Shown: positions 17,852-27,059, counted from the first letter of the stretch. The stretch is DNA of 64,000 nt from Pseudoalteromonas tunicata (GCF_002310815.1 NZ_CP011032.1:1590001-1654000); one strand, 5' to 3'. Made by a program: numbers and translations. The notes: generated by a model from the sequence alone, not told the origin.

Positions 17852-18277
17852 ACTAAGTACCAAAGTTGTTTTATGAGAAGTGTTTTTAATTTTTAAGATG
17901 TTATGCTGTTGGTTAAGTCTAGCGGTTTTTAAATTTTGCGCAAAATCAGAGAGTCACTTATTTTTACAAGTATATCAGACTAATTATGTAATAATCGTTG
18001 GCTTGTTTTCATTGCCAAGCTGAAATACAGTAACAAGGTATGAGATTTGACTAAGTAACCTGATGTGGTAGATAACAAATCTATATCAGTTCAAACATAA
18101 AATATTTTTGTAGAATTTTCTTGCTCAAGAAGAGTGAATTTTAAATATTAGTAAAAACTTAATGACAACGCTGTCATTATTTGTGTAACATTAAATCAAC
18201 AATGGGTCGAGGAATATTAGATTCGGTTGGATTTAATACCGAAGCTAATGATAAAAAGAAGAGATTGAGGTCATTTG
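17852..18277. promoter_or_regulatory. divergent promoter region, CBS gene / nag cluster
   Basis: The roughly 425-bp gap holds no convincing gene. Its main signal is the NagR-type palindrome at 18161-18178. The gap is AT-rich; possible -35/-10 hexamers exist but none is good enough to call. Confidence 0.5.
18161..18178. promoter_or_regulatory. NagR-type operator upstream of nagK
   Basis: AATGACAACGCTGTCATT is a near-perfect palindrome with a CG centre, as bound by LacI-family regulators. Its reverse complement matches the site before nagB at 17 of 18 positions. This shape corresponds to the NagR motif described for Alteromonadales chitin/GlcNAc genes. It lies 100 bases before the nagK start. 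Confidence 0.75.
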
Positions 18278-19171
18278 ATGGTTGCAATAAGTGCAAATGC
18301 GGACCAGTTATACATAGGAATTGATGGTGGTGGGACTAAATGTCGCGCAACAATTTTTAGTCCAGCAAAAGGCGTGCTTGGCACGGGTCTTGGTGGGCCT
18401 GCTAACCCACTTCATGGTTTAGACCGTACTTTAGAATCCATCATGGTTTCGACTCAGCTTGCAATTGAAAATGCAGGATTAAGTCTATCTTCGGTAAATG
18501 ACATGGTCGCAGGTCTTGGTCTTGCAGGTGTCAATTTACCCAGCCTATATAGTCAAATTATAGAATGGCATCATCCATTCAAAAAAATGTTTTTAACAAC
18601 CGACCTTCATACAGCCTGTATTGGCGCCCATGAAGGAGGAGATGGTGCAGTTATTATCACTGGTACTGGGTCATGTGGTTTCGCGTATGTAAATGGAAAA
18701 AGTACCATCTATGGCGGCCATGGTTTCGCTCAAGGTGATAAAGGTAGCGGTGCTTGGATGGGGCTTGAAGCAGTAAAGGTATCTTTATTAGCGCTTGATG
18801 GCCTTGGACCACAAACCAGTATTACTAATGCGGTAATGGCACAATTACAGGCAAAAGATAGTATGGCAATTGCAGAAAAAATGGCGGGTAAGCCTTCAAG
18901 TGTTTATGCCACATTAGCTCGTTTGGTTATTGAGTGTGCCAACCAAGGTGATGAAGTGGCTGTTGCAATCGTTAAAGATGGCGCGGGTTACATTAGCGAC
19001 TTAGCAGCAAAACTGATGGAAAATAATCCACCACGTTTATCTATGATTGGTGGTTTGGCTGAGCCTTTGCAAAAGTGGTTACGCCCAGAAATTGCAGCAT
19101 TAGTGAAAACACCTAAACAGCCACCAGAGATGGGTGCTGTATATTATGCCCAAAGTTCATTTGCAGTTTAA
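18278..19171 (+). CDS. nagK: BadF/BadG-type amino-sugar kinase (N-acetylglucosamine kinase)
   Basis: This ASKHA-fold kinase of the BadF/BadG/BcrA/BcrD ATPase family (297 aa) is expected to phosphorylate GlcNAc to GlcNAc-6-phosphate in the cytoplasm. The phosphate-1 loop IGIDGGGTKCRATIF is at about residues 13-27. Further ATP-site motifs are TGTGSCGFAYV, GDKGSGAWMG and the late SMIGGLAEPLQKW. The ATG at 18278 has GAGG seven bases upstream; a TTG one codon earlier was not used. It heads the nag cluster under a NagR-type operator, with nagA 17 bases downstream. Glucosamine kinases of the same family exist, so GlcN as substrate is the main alternative. Confidence 0.88.
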   Translation: MVAISANADQLYIGIDGGGTKCRATIFSPAKGVLGTGLGGPANPLHGLDRTLESIMVSTQLAIENAGLSLSSVNDMVAGLGLAGVNLPSLYSQIIEWHHPFKKMFLTTDLHTACIGAHEGGDGAVIITGTGSCGFAYVNGKSTIYGGHGFAQGDKGSGAWMGLEAVKVSLLALDGLGPQTSITNAVMAQLQAKDSMAIAEKMAGKPSSVYATLARLVIECANQGDEVAVAIVKDGAGYISDLAAKLMENNPPRLSMIGGLAEPLQKWLRPEIAALVKTPKQPPEMGAVYYAQSSFAV

Positions 19172-19188
19172 ATTAAAAGGCACTTTGT

Positions 19189-20313
19189 ATGACTCAAGTA
19201 TTTCATGTTGATAGCGTTTTCACTGGTGATGCATTTCTTTCTCAATCAACAATTACCGTGACTGATGGTGTTATAACGTCGATTCAGGCGGGATTTGAAG
19301 GTGAAGGTCAACATCTTATGGGTTTACTCGTGCCAGGTTTTATTGATGTTCAGGTCAATGGCGGTGGGGGAGCTTTTTTTAATGCTGATCAAACCCCAGC
19401 TTGCTTAAATCAAATGGTAAAAGCACATGGTCGTTTTGGCAGTACAGGCTTAATGCCGACACTTATCACAGATAAAATTGAAGTGATGCAAGCCGCAGCA
19501 GACGCAACTGCACAGGCATTAAAAGAAAAAGTGCCAGGAGTATTAGGGATTCATTTCGAAGGGCCGCATTTGTCGTTGCCAAAAAAAGGCACTCATAGTG
19601 AACAATATATTCGTCCAATTTCAGAAGCCGAATTTGCAGTGTATGCCCGCCAAGATTTAGGCATAAAAATGATTACATTAGCGCCTGAAAATGTATCGGT
19701 TGAAGATATTAAACGGTTAGTGGGTTATGGCGTCAAGGTGTGTCTTGGCCATACCAATGCAGATTTTGAAACGACTCAAGCTGCGCTGCAGGCCGGTGCT
19801 GATGGTTTCACGCACTTATTTAATGCCATGTCGGCGTTTACATCGCGTGAACCTGGTGTGGTAGGTGCTGCACTTTGGGATAACAATAGTTGGTGTGGCC
19901 TTATTGTTGATGGTCATCATGTTCACCCAAATGCAGCAAAACTAGCGATTCGAACTAAAGCGCAAGGTAAAATGTTATTAGTAACGGATGCGATGCCACC
20001 CGTTGGAACTGATTTAACCGAATTTGACTTTTTTGATGGTCGTAAAGTAATTCGTACTGGTGATCGCCTTAATTCATCAACCGGCGAATTAGCAGGTTCG
20101 GTATTAGATATGGCAAGTGCAGTGCGTAATACGGTCAATACACTTGATGTTTCCCTTGCAGAAAGTTTACGAATGGCTTCGTTGTATCCTGCGCAATATT
20201 TAGGGCTTTCACATGCTAAAGGGCGTATTGCTGTTGATTACGATGCAGATTTTGTACTACTTGATATCAATCAATATGCATTACAGACCTTTATAGCTGG
20301 ACAGCTTGTTTAA
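19189..20313 (+). CDS. nagA: N-acetylglucosamine-6-phosphate deacetylase
   Basis: NagA removes acetate from GlcNAc-6-phosphate to give glucosamine-6-phosphate. The 374-residue amidohydrolase-fold protein shows PGFIDVQVNGGGG near residue 46, the metal-site HFEGPHLSLPKKGTH, CLGHTNAD, GFTHLFNAMSAF and the catalytic VTDAMPP. The C-terminal composite strand (GRIAVDYDADFVLLD) is also typical. It lies 17 bases after nagK and is surely co-transcribed with it. The substrate is confirmed by context with nagK and nagB. Confidence 0.96.
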   Translation: MTQVFHVDSVFTGDAFLSQSTITVTDGVITSIQAGFEGEGQHLMGLLVPGFIDVQVNGGGGAFFNADQTPACLNQMVKAHGRFGSTGLMPTLITDKIEVMQAAADATAQALKEKVPGVLGIHFEGPHLSLPKKGTHSEQYIRPISEAEFAVYARQDLGIKMITLAPENVSVEDIKRLVGYGVKVCLGHTNADFETTQAALQAGADGFTHLFNAMSAFTSREPGVVGAALWDNNSWCGLIVDGHHVHPNAAKLAIRTKAQGKMLLVTDAMPPVGTDLTEFDFFDGRKVIRTGDRLNSSTGELAGSVLDMASAVRNTVNTLDVSLAESLRMASLYPAQYLGLSHAKGRIAVDYDADFVLLDINQYALQTFIAGQLV

Positions 20314-20328
20314 TAAAATTCCTGGAAT

Positions 20329-20364
20329 AAAAAACCCCGCTTAGCAATAAGTGGGGCTTTTTTT
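20329..20364 (+). terminator. intrinsic terminator between nagA and nagX
   Basis: A stem of CCCCGCTTA (20335-20343) with TAAGTGGGG (20348-20356), allowing one G-U pair, is flanked by an A-run and followed by seven Ts. It sits inside the nag cluster and should lower nagX expression unless read-through occurs or nagX has its own promoter. Confidence 0.85.
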
Positions 20365-20396
20365 ATTGATTCTGGTTATTGAAAAAGAGAGCAAAA

Positions 20397-21533
20397 ATGA
20401 CAAACACAGAGACAAAACCGCAAAAAAGACGGTTAGCATCACTTGATGCATTGCGTGGCATGGACATGTTTTGGATTTTGGGCGGTGAGAAAATTTTTGC
20501 TGCGTTATTTATCCTAACCGGTTGGACAGGCTGGCAAGTGGCTCATGGGCAAACCTTGCATAGTAATTGGCATGGATTTACATTTTACGATCTAATTTTT
20601 CCGCTGTTTATTTTTTTAGCCGGTGTTGCAATGGGCTTATCGCCCAAACGAATTGATCATTTACCTTTTCAAGAGCGGCGCGTTTATTATGCAAAAGCGT
20701 TGAAAAGGTTATTTTTATTAGCTGGTTTTGGTGTGTTGTATAATCATGGCTGGGGCACAGGTATCCCGTTTAATCTTGAAGAAATTCGCTACGCCAGTGT
20801 GCTAGGTCGTATCGCAATAGCTTGGTTTGTTTGTGTTATGTTGGTATGGCATACAAGTCTGAGAACACAAATAATTACCGCAGTGTCGTTACTGATCGGA
20901 TATTGGTTATTACTTTGTTTTGTGCCCGTACCAGGCGGCCAAGCAGGTGATTTAACCATGGCTGGCACTTGGAATGCGTGGGTTGACCAACATTTATTGC
21001 CTGGAATTACTTATCAAAACAGAGCAACCGATCCTGAAGGTTTACTGTCGAATGTGCCTGCTGTAGTAAATGCATTGATGGGGGTTTTTGCGGGGCGACT
21101 GATAGCAAAAGCTAATCAATTCGGTGAATGGAAAACCGTCAGTTATTTATTTGGCGCAGGATTAACAAGCCTTGCTTTAGGCTGGGCTTGGAATATGGTT
21201 TTCCCGGTCAATAAAGATTTATGGACCAGCTCGTTTGTTTTGGTGACAGTTGGTTGGAGCTTGATTTTCTTAGCTAGTTTTTATGCGGTTGTTGATTTAC
21301 TCAATACTCAAAAGTACTTTTATCCATTTATAATTATTGGTGCAAATTCGATAGTTATTTATTTAGCATCGAGCTTAGTACAGTGGGAATATGTTGCCCA
21401 AAGTGTTTTTGGTGGTTTAGTTAATGCGGGTTCTGAAGCTTGGCAGCCCTTGTTGGCGGTATTTGCTTTACTGGCCGTCCAGCTTTTAGTGTTACATTGG
21501 TTATATAAACGCAAAATATTAATTAGTGTTTAA
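20397..21533 (+). CDS. nagX: NagX-type membrane acyltransferase-like protein
   Basis: This polytopic membrane protein (378 aa, about ten hydrophobic helices) belongs to the DUF5009 / heparan-alpha-glucosaminide N-acetyltransferase-like group. Characteristic stretches are RLASLDALRGMDMFWILGG at the N-terminus and NWHGFTFYDLIFPLFIFLAG, the latter with the conserved histidine region. Members next to nag genes are called NagX and are proposed to act on amino sugars at the inner membrane. The ATG at 20397 follows GAGAG; a TTG at 20379 would add six residues. A terminator separates it from nagA, and the second NagR-type operator follows it. Confidence 0.85.
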   Translation: MTNTETKPQKRRLASLDALRGMDMFWILGGEKIFAALFILTGWTGWQVAHGQTLHSNWHGFTFYDLIFPLFIFLAGVAMGLSPKRIDHLPFQERRVYYAKALKRLFLLAGFGVLYNHGWGTGIPFNLEEIRYASVLGRIAIAWFVCVMLVWHTSLRTQIITAVSLLIGYWLLLCFVPVPGGQAGDLTMAGTWNAWVDQHLLPGITYQNRATDPEGLLSNVPAVVNALMGVFAGRLIAKANQFGEWKTVSYLFGAGLTSLALGWAWNMVFPVNKDLWTSSFVLVTVGWSLIFLASFYAVVDLLNTQKYFYPFIIIGANSIVIYLASSLVQWEYVAQSVFGGLVNAGSEAWQPLLAVFALLAVQLLVLHWLYKRKILISV

Positions 21534-21610
21534 GTGTATTTGTCTGAATTAAACACAAATATGTAAAAAATCGGGTTAATGGTCTTTACAAAAAAGATCA
21601 TTAACGCAAT

Positions 21611-21628
21611 AATGACAGCGTTGTCATA
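21611..21628. promoter_or_regulatory. NagR-type operator upstream of nagB
   Basis: AATGACAGCGTTGTCATA is the inverted counterpart of the nagK operator (17 of 18 positions equal to its reverse complement). It lies in the 216-bp gap between nagX and nagB, about 122 bases before nagB, implying a separate regulated nagB promoter. Confidence 0.75.
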
Positions 21629-21749
21629 ATGGTTTAAACCAAACGTAGTCGTATCCCGATTTGGTTTTGATCTATGGTTAATCTAACTGCACGGACGGGT
21701 TAATCATAGATCCCATTTTTTCTTCAACTCCTAACTTGAGCCAAGTCAA

Positions 21750-22544
21750 ATGCAAATAGTCATTTTAAAAGACGCCGCAGAGGTTGCACACTACGGTGCA
21801 CAAATCTTTGTAGACCAAATCAATAAAAAAGCAGACTCAGTCATAGGGTTAGCAACAGGCTCAACACCTGTAGCACTTTACCAAGACCTCATCGCTCGTA
21901 ATGCAGCAAAAGAGGTTAGTTTTGCTGCAGTGACCAGTTTTAACTTAGATGAATACCTAGGATTAACGGGTGAGCATCCGCAAAGTTATCGGTATTTCAT
22001 GAATGAACAGTTATTCAATCATGTGGATATTGATAAAAGTAATACCCATGTACCGCCGGGCGACGCTAAAAATCCGCTTACAGCATGTAAAGAATATGAA
22101 GCAAAAATCGAAGCTGCTGGTGGTATTGATGTGCAGTTGCTTGGTATTGGTCGCAATGGACACATTGGTTTTAATGAGCCATCGTCAGGTTTAACGTCTC
22201 GTACCCGAGTAAAAACCTTAACAAAAGCGACGATTGAAGATAATGCCCGCTTTTTTGCTGCTGATGAATATCAACCGCATTTATCGATCACTATGGGCAT
22301 AGGTACTATTTTAGATTCGCGTAAGGTGGTCTTATTGGCAACTGGCGCAAATAAAGCCGATGCAATCCAAGCTATGGTTGAAGGCCCGTTAACTGCGGCG
22401 TGTCCTGCATCGGCATTACAAATGCATCGTAATGCGGTTATTGTGATTGATGATGCTGCAGCAAGTAAATTAGCCGATGTTGAATTTTATAAACACATCG
22501 AAGCTGAAAACCAAAAGTTATTGGCGCATTTAGCCACACTTTAA
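21750..22544 (+). CDS. nagB: glucosamine-6-phosphate deaminase
   Basis: NagB converts glucosamine-6-phosphate to fructose-6-phosphate and ammonia. The 264-residue protein has the phosphate-binding [12 protein letters not shown] near residue 35, [10 protein letters not shown] with the catalytic aspartate, and [14 protein letters not shown] with the catalytic histidine and glutamate. The residue before G-H is N rather than the D of E. coli NagB, as in the Bacillus-type short enzymes. This is the classical NagB fold, not the SIS-domain NagB-II found in Shewanella. It has its own NagR-type operator and a strong terminator. Confidence 0.96.
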   Translation: MQIVILKDAAEVAHYGAQIFVDQINKKADSVIGLATGSTPVALYQDLIARNAAKEVSFAAVTSFNLDEYLGLTGEHPQSYRYFMNEQLFNHVDIDKSNTHVPPGDAKNPLTACKEYEAKIEAAGGIDVQLLGIGRNGHIGFNEPSSGLTSRTRVKTLTKATIEDNARFFAADEYQPHLSITMGIGTILDSRKVVLLATGANKADAIQAMVEGPLTAACPASALQMHRNAVIVIDDAAASKLADVEFYKHIEAENQKLLAHLATL

Positions 22545-22546
22545 CT

Positions 22547-22572
22547 AAAAAAGACCGTAAGGTCTTTTTTTA
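22547..22572 (+). terminator. intrinsic terminator after nagB
   Basis: AAAAAAGACC (22547-22556) pairs perfectly with GGTCTTTTTT (22561-22570) around a GTAA loop. Confidence 0.92.
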
Positions 22573-22655
22573 CAGCTATAACGCTACAAAATCTGTAGCG
22601 AAGTTTACCTTGATTTGATAGGCTCTAAAAAATTATTTTTTTATAGAGACTTATC

Positions 22656-23000
22656 ATGGCTATTCCCATTCCTGGGCAAGCGGTACGAGGCTCAAAAACA
22701 GGAAAGCCTATTATGGCTTTGTTTGATTTGTTAGGTCGCACTTGGTGTTTGGGGATTATCTGGCAATTACGAGAAAGTCCTGCTACTTTTCGCGAGCTTC
22801 AACTGCGCTGTGAAGATATTTCCCCGACGTTACTCAATTCTCGATTAAAAGAGCTTGCTGCTTTAGGTTTAGTGATAAAAACTCCTTATGGATATGATTT
22901 AAGTCAACATGCCCAGTTACTTGCAGAGCACATTAAGCCAATGGCAGCTTGGTCTCAAACATGGGCTGATTTACTGTTAAAAGGAACCCGAGATGTATAA
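22656..23000 (+). CDS. HxlR-family winged-helix regulator
   Basis: This 114-residue DNA-binding protein has the HxlR core: FDLLGRTWCLGIIWQLRES, then FRELQLRCEDISPTLLNSRL (recognition helix) and KELAALGLVIK leading to the wing. The usual cysteine-proline start of many HxlR proteins is missing, but a Cys lies at WCL and another at RCE, so redox sensing is possible and unproven. Its stop overlaps the nudC start by eight bases, so the two genes are translationally coupled. It may control its own operon. Confidence 0.88.
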   Translation: MAIPIPGQAVRGSKTGKPIMALFDLLGRTWCLGIIWQLRESPATFRELQLRCEDISPTLLNSRLKELAALGLVIKTPYGYDLSQHAQLLAEHIKPMAAWSQTWADLLLKGTRDV

Positions 23001-23925
23001 TTACGCACAAATGTACCTTAATCGGGCAAGTAAAGAGCGAAAAAGTCAGGATTGGTGCCAACGTCAAATGGTGCAAAATAGTCGTTGGGTATTAACCTAT
23101 CAAGATAAAAACTTATTTAAGGTTGATGTTGCAGAACCTGTATTTTTAACTAAAGAGCAACTTGGTCTGCTTGATGTCAGCCAAGCCATCTTTTTAGGAA
23201 ATAACGCTGAGCATGCGTATTTTGCAATTGATGTCAGTCATCTCGAAGAACCAGCGATCAAGGCGTTACATTATTTTGGTGAGTTTGTTGATTTACGTCG
23301 CCATGGTGTAGCCATTTTTGGCGAACAAGCTTCAATTTTAGCACTTGCTAGGGGCTTAAGTTATTGGCATCGAACGCATCGTTTTTGTGGCCGCTGCGGT
23401 CATCAAAATCATATGGTTGAAGCTGGGCATTCTCGAAAATGCACTAATGCGAACTGCTTGCATCAAACATTTCCTCGCACCGATCCTGCGGTTATTATGC
23501 TGGTAACACATGTCTTTGCCGATGGCATTGAGCGATGCTTATTAGGTCGACAAAGTGTTTGGCCAAATGGGGCGATGTCAACATTGGCTGGTTTTGTTGA
23601 TCCTGGTGAAACGCTGGAACAAGCCGTTGCCCGAGAAGTAATGGAGGAAGCGGGTATAAAAGTGACCGATATTGGGTATTTAGCCTCACAACCTTGGCCT
23701 TTTCCATCTTCAATTATGTTAGGATTTATTGCGCGCGCAGAAGAGCCAAAAATTACTGTTGATGAAGATGAAATTGAGCAGGCTCATTGGTTTAGCCGCG
23801 CAGAGTTAAATGAATTTGGTCAATGGGGCGATGACAGCCAAGGCTATAAATTACCGCGAATTGACTCAATCTCTCGTTATTTAATTGAACACTGGCGCAA
23901 TTTAGCTTCGCCAGAAACAGTATGA
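22993..23925 (+). CDS. nudC: NAD(+)/NADH diphosphatase
   Basis: NudC hydrolyses NAD(H) to NMN(H) and AMP and in E. coli removes NAD caps from RNA. The protein (310 aa) shows a zinc ribbon with C132, C135, C150 and C155, the Nudix box starting at G200 (GFVDPGETLEQAVAREV, then MEEAGI) and the NADH-specific motif SQPWPFPSS just after it. The N-terminal domain is longer than that of E. coli NudC (257 aa). AAGGA before the ATG lies inside the HxlR gene, which overlaps it by eight bases. Confidence 0.95.
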   Translation: MYNYAQMYLNRASKERKSQDWCQRQMVQNSRWVLTYQDKNLFKVDVAEPVFLTKEQLGLLDVSQAIFLGNNAEHAYFAIDVSHLEEPAIKALHYFGEFVDLRRHGVAIFGEQASILALARGLSYWHRTHRFCGRCGHQNHMVEAGHSRKCTNANCLHQTFPRTDPAVIMLVTHVFADGIERCLLGRQSVWPNGAMSTLAGFVDPGETLEQAVAREVMEEAGIKVTDIGYLASQPWPFPSSIMLGFIARAEEPKITVDEDEIEQAHWFSRAELNEFGQWGDDSQGYKLPRIDSISRYLIEHWRNLASPETV

Positions 23926-23961
23926 TTTTTTGCTATTTCAGAGGCGAATTTGGAGAATAAA

Positions 23962-25131
23962 ATGAAAAAAGAAACACAAATTGTCAGTGCAGGACGTAAA
24001 AAAGCATTTACTCATGGCGTGGTAAATCCCGTGGTACAACGCGCCTCTACGATTGTGTTTGATACCGTAGCCGATATGAAACACGCGGTGATTAATAGAG
24101 CCAATCACACTTTATTTTATGGTCGCAGAGGTACCACTACACATTTTGCGCTGCAAGATGCCATTAGTGAGTTAGAAAACGGTGCCGGATGTGCTTTGTA
24201 TCCATCAGGTGCTGCTGCAATCAGCAATGCGATTTTATCCTTTGTTAAAACTGGCGATCATATTTTAATGGTGGATACCGCCTATGAACCGACACGTGAT
24301 TTCTGCCGAGTAATTTTACAAAATATGGGGGTTGAAACGACTTATTACGACCCATTAATTGGCGAAGGGATTAAAGCGTTAATTCGTCCCAATACGCGTA
24401 TTTTGTTTTTAGAATCACCAGGTTCAATTTCAATGGAAGTGCAAGATGTGCCATTGCTTGCAAGTATTGCACATGAGCACAATATGCTAGTGATGCTTGA
24501 TAATACTTATGGTAATGGCTTTCATTTTAGACCACTGGATTTTGGGGTTGATATTAGTATTCAAGCTGCGACAAAATACATTGTTGGTCATTCAGATGTA
24601 ATGATGGGAGTGGCTGTCGCAAATGATAAACATTGGCCACAGTTGCGCGAAAATTCTTATTTAATGGGGCAATGTACGTCTGCGGATGATGCTTATTTAG
24701 CACTTCGTGGCTTACGTACGTTGGCTGTGCGTTTACAACAACACGAAAAAAGTGCATTGAAAATTGCCGATTGGCTAAGTGCGCATCCTTTAGTTGATCA
24801 TGTTCGTCATCCTGCATTGCCAACTTGCCCCGGGCATGAGTTCTTTAAACGCGATTTTCAGGGCAGTAATGGCTTATTTTCTTTTGTGATGAAAGAGGGC
24901 ACTCAAGATGCTATTAACGCCTTTCTTGATGCATTACATCATTTTAAAATGGGTTATTCATGGGGTGGATTTGAAAGCTTAGTAACGGCAAATTTAACAT
25001 TATCACATCTTAGAACTGCAACGGGTTGGCAGCATGGGCCGCTTATTCGTATCCATGTTGGCTTAGAAGATACCGATGATTTGATTGAAGACTTAGCGCA
25101 AGCACTGACCATTTATCAACAAAATATTTAA
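23962..25131 (+). CDS. metC: cystathionine beta-lyase
   Basis: MetC is a PLP enzyme that cleaves cystathionine to homocysteine, pyruvate and ammonia in methionine synthesis. The 389-residue protein has RASTIVFD at its N-terminus, the cofactor region YPSGAAAISNAIL, MLDNTYGNGFHFRPLD and the Schiff-base lysine K205 in QAATKYIVGHSD. The WGGFESL motif near the end is typical of MetC rather than MetB. The ATG at 23962 has GGAG seven bases before it; a TTG at 23950 would add four residues. It lies shortly downstream of nudC and may share its transcript. Confidence 0.94.
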   Translation: MKKETQIVSAGRKKAFTHGVVNPVVQRASTIVFDTVADMKHAVINRANHTLFYGRRGTTTHFALQDAISELENGAGCALYPSGAAAISNAILSFVKTGDHILMVDTAYEPTRDFCRVILQNMGVETTYYDPLIGEGIKALIRPNTRILFLESPGSISMEVQDVPLLASIAHEHNMLVMLDNTYGNGFHFRPLDFGVDISIQAATKYIVGHSDVMMGVAVANDKHWPQLRENSYLMGQCTSADDAYLALRGLRTLAVRLQQHEKSALKIADWLSAHPLVDHVRHPALPTCPGHEFFKRDFQGSNGLFSFVMKEGTQDAINAFLDALHHFKMGYSWGGFESLVTANLTLSHLRTATGWQHGPLIRIHVGLEDTDDLIEDLAQALTIYQQNI

Positions 25132-25136
25132 TAAAC

Positions 25137-25158
25137 AGCCTGCGTAGCAGGCTTTTTA
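25137..25158 (+). terminator. intrinsic terminator after metC
   Basis: AGCCTGC (25137-25143) pairs with GCAGGCT (25147-25153), followed by TTTTAA. Confidence 0.85.
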
Positions 25159-25260
25159 ATGGCAATTGTTACAAATAACATACTCATTAACAATTTAACC
25201 CTCGCAATCACTCTTTATTATGATTAGGGTAGGGTAAGTAAAAATAAAAAGAGCAAAAAT

Positions 25261-26082
25261 ATGTTTATACAACAAAGCATTAATCGTGCTTGGTGTTTAG
25301 CAACCTTTGAATTAGTAAGGTTGTTTTTTACCAAACGGGGTTTATTAGCCTTAGCGGCTTTTGCCACAGTGTGGTTTGTTATTTTGCGTTACCCAGTTAA
25401 TTCGGCGGTAACGATTGTATCATCGGAAGATTTCCGCCAAATGGCGATGCAAATGTTTGGTGTGCTTGGTTTATCAGAACTGTTGACTTGGAAAGTACCT
25501 GAATTAGCCATTTATTGGTTAGTTGCATTGTATTCTTTTCCATTGTTTGCTCTTTTTGCTGCAAGCGATCAAACTTGTTCTGACCGCACTCGCGGTACGC
25601 TGCGTTTTATTACACTTAGAGCAACTCGAAATGAAGTGGTATTTGGCCGATTTATTGGGCAATTACTGATAGTGACAGCATTAATTGCACTGACGTTATT
25701 GGCTACTATTTTGATGGCGACTTATCGTGAGAGCGCGCTTTTGATGCCTGGTTTTGCTAAAGGGATTGGGTTATTTAAGGAGCTAGTATTAGCGGTGATC
25801 CCGTTTATTGCCTTAATGGCGTTTTTGAATAGTTTTATCCGTTCGTCCAAATTAGCCATTGTGATGTGTGTCTTATTTTATGGCATAGGCAGCGCGCTGA
25901 TTGCAATCTTGACTCACTATATTCCTTTTTCTGAATACCTTTATTACATTTATCCTGGGTTTCAATTAAATGAAGTTATTGGTCAGCAGAGTTTTTCACT
26001 CAGTAGTTACCTTATTCCAGTTATTCAAAGCGCCTGTTATTTGGCCGCAGCCAGTTTGGTGATAAAAAGGAGTTCGCTATGA
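25261..26082 (+). CDS. ABC-2-type transporter permease
   Basis: The product (273 aa) has six predicted membrane helices, beginning GLLALAAFATVWFVIL, with a large extracytoplasmic loop after the first and the cytoplasmic SDQTCSDRTRGTLRF segment characteristic of ABC-2/NosY-like permeases. It overlaps the following ATPase gene by four bases (ATGA), so the two products form one transporter. Substrate and direction are not evident; export is usual for this permease type. A terminator separates it from metC. Confidence 0.87.
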   Translation: MFIQQSINRAWCLATFELVRLFFTKRGLLALAAFATVWFVILRYPVNSAVTIVSSEDFRQMAMQMFGVLGLSELLTWKVPELAIYWLVALYSFPLFALFAASDQTCSDRTRGTLRFITLRATRNEVVFGRFIGQLLIVTALIALTLLATILMATYRESALLMPGFAKGIGLFKELVLAVIPFIALMAFLNSFIRSSKLAIVMCVLFYGIGSALIAILTHYIPFSEYLYYIYPGFQLNEVIGQQSFSLSSYLIPVIQSACYLAAASLVIKRSSL

Positions 26083-26981
26083 GTACAATTATTAAGGTTG
26101 ATAGTTTAAACCATTATTTTGGTGCTAAACACGCGCTCAAAAACGTGAGCTTTGAAATTGCAGCGGGTGATCCTGTCGCATTAGTTGGCCCCAATGGTGC
26201 AGGTAAAACCACACTGTTTAGTATTTTATGCGGTTATTTACAAGCCAGTTCTGGTCAGGTTGAGATTTTAGGGCACCCTGCTGGAAGTTCGGCATTATTT
26301 GGTCAATTGGCGGCCTTACCTCAAGATGCGGTGCTTGATCCGCGTTTTTCGATTGCTCATCAGCTTACTTTTTATGGCCGTTTACAAGGATTGTCTGCAA
26401 AAGAAAGTAAAATTGAAGCGCAGCGTACTCTTGATTTAGTCGGTTTGAGTGAGGTATTGCAAGAAAAGCCAGCTGCACTTTCTCATGGTATGCGCAAACG
26501 AGTTAGCATCGCTCAAACTTTAATAGGTAAACCAAAAATTGTGATGCTTGATGAAGCAACCGCAGGTCTTGATCCCTTACATGCTCGTGAAATTCGCCAA
26601 CTTGTGGCGGACTTATCGCAAGAAACAACGTTTATTTTAAGTTCTCATGATTTAAGTGAGTTAGAGCGTTTATGCCAACAAGTATTGTATTTAGAACTTG
26701 GGCAAATGCATCAACATCAAACCTTAGCCAGTGATGCAACGCAAGGCTATTTAACCCTTGCGATGAGTCAAAAACAAGAGGAACTTATCAGTCTTTTTGA
26801 AGGGCTTGCCGAAGTTGAAAAAGTCACAATGCCCCAAGATAGAGAGTATTTGATTACGCTCGCTGCTAATGTCGCAAGTCATGAAGCGGACATTAAGATT
26901 TTACAGCTTTGCCATCAAAAAAACTGGCGTTATCGTAGTTTAGTTAATGGTAAAACACTTGAAAATCAGCTGTTTGAATAG
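26079..26981 (+). CDS. ABC transporter ATP-binding protein
   Basis: This 300-residue nucleotide-binding subunit carries Walker A GPNGAGKTT at residues 37-45, a signature motif in slightly unusual form (LSHGMRKRVSIAQ), Walker B IVMLDEATAGLDP with D158 and E159, and the switch histidine in SSHDLSELE. The last 80 residues are a C-terminal extension, common in drug/polymer-type exporters. It is translationally coupled to the ABC-2 permease. Together they form a half-size exporter of unknown cargo. Confidence 0.93.
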   Translation: MSTIIKVDSLNHYFGAKHALKNVSFEIAAGDPVALVGPNGAGKTTLFSILCGYLQASSGQVEILGHPAGSSALFGQLAALPQDAVLDPRFSIAHQLTFYGRLQGLSAKESKIEAQRTLDLVGLSEVLQEKPAALSHGMRKRVSIAQTLIGKPKIVMLDEATAGLDPLHAREIRQLVADLSQETTFILSSHDLSELERLCQQVLYLELGQMHQHQTLASDATQGYLTLAMSQKQEELISLFEGLAEVEKVTMPQDREYLITLAANVASHEADIKILQLCHQKNWRYRSLVNGKTLENQLFE

Positions 26982-27059
26982 ATTTCTATTAGCAATTATA
27001 AGAAATTCAGTAATATCGAGCTACACTTTATCAGTTAATACCAAAACAAGGAGACCCTA

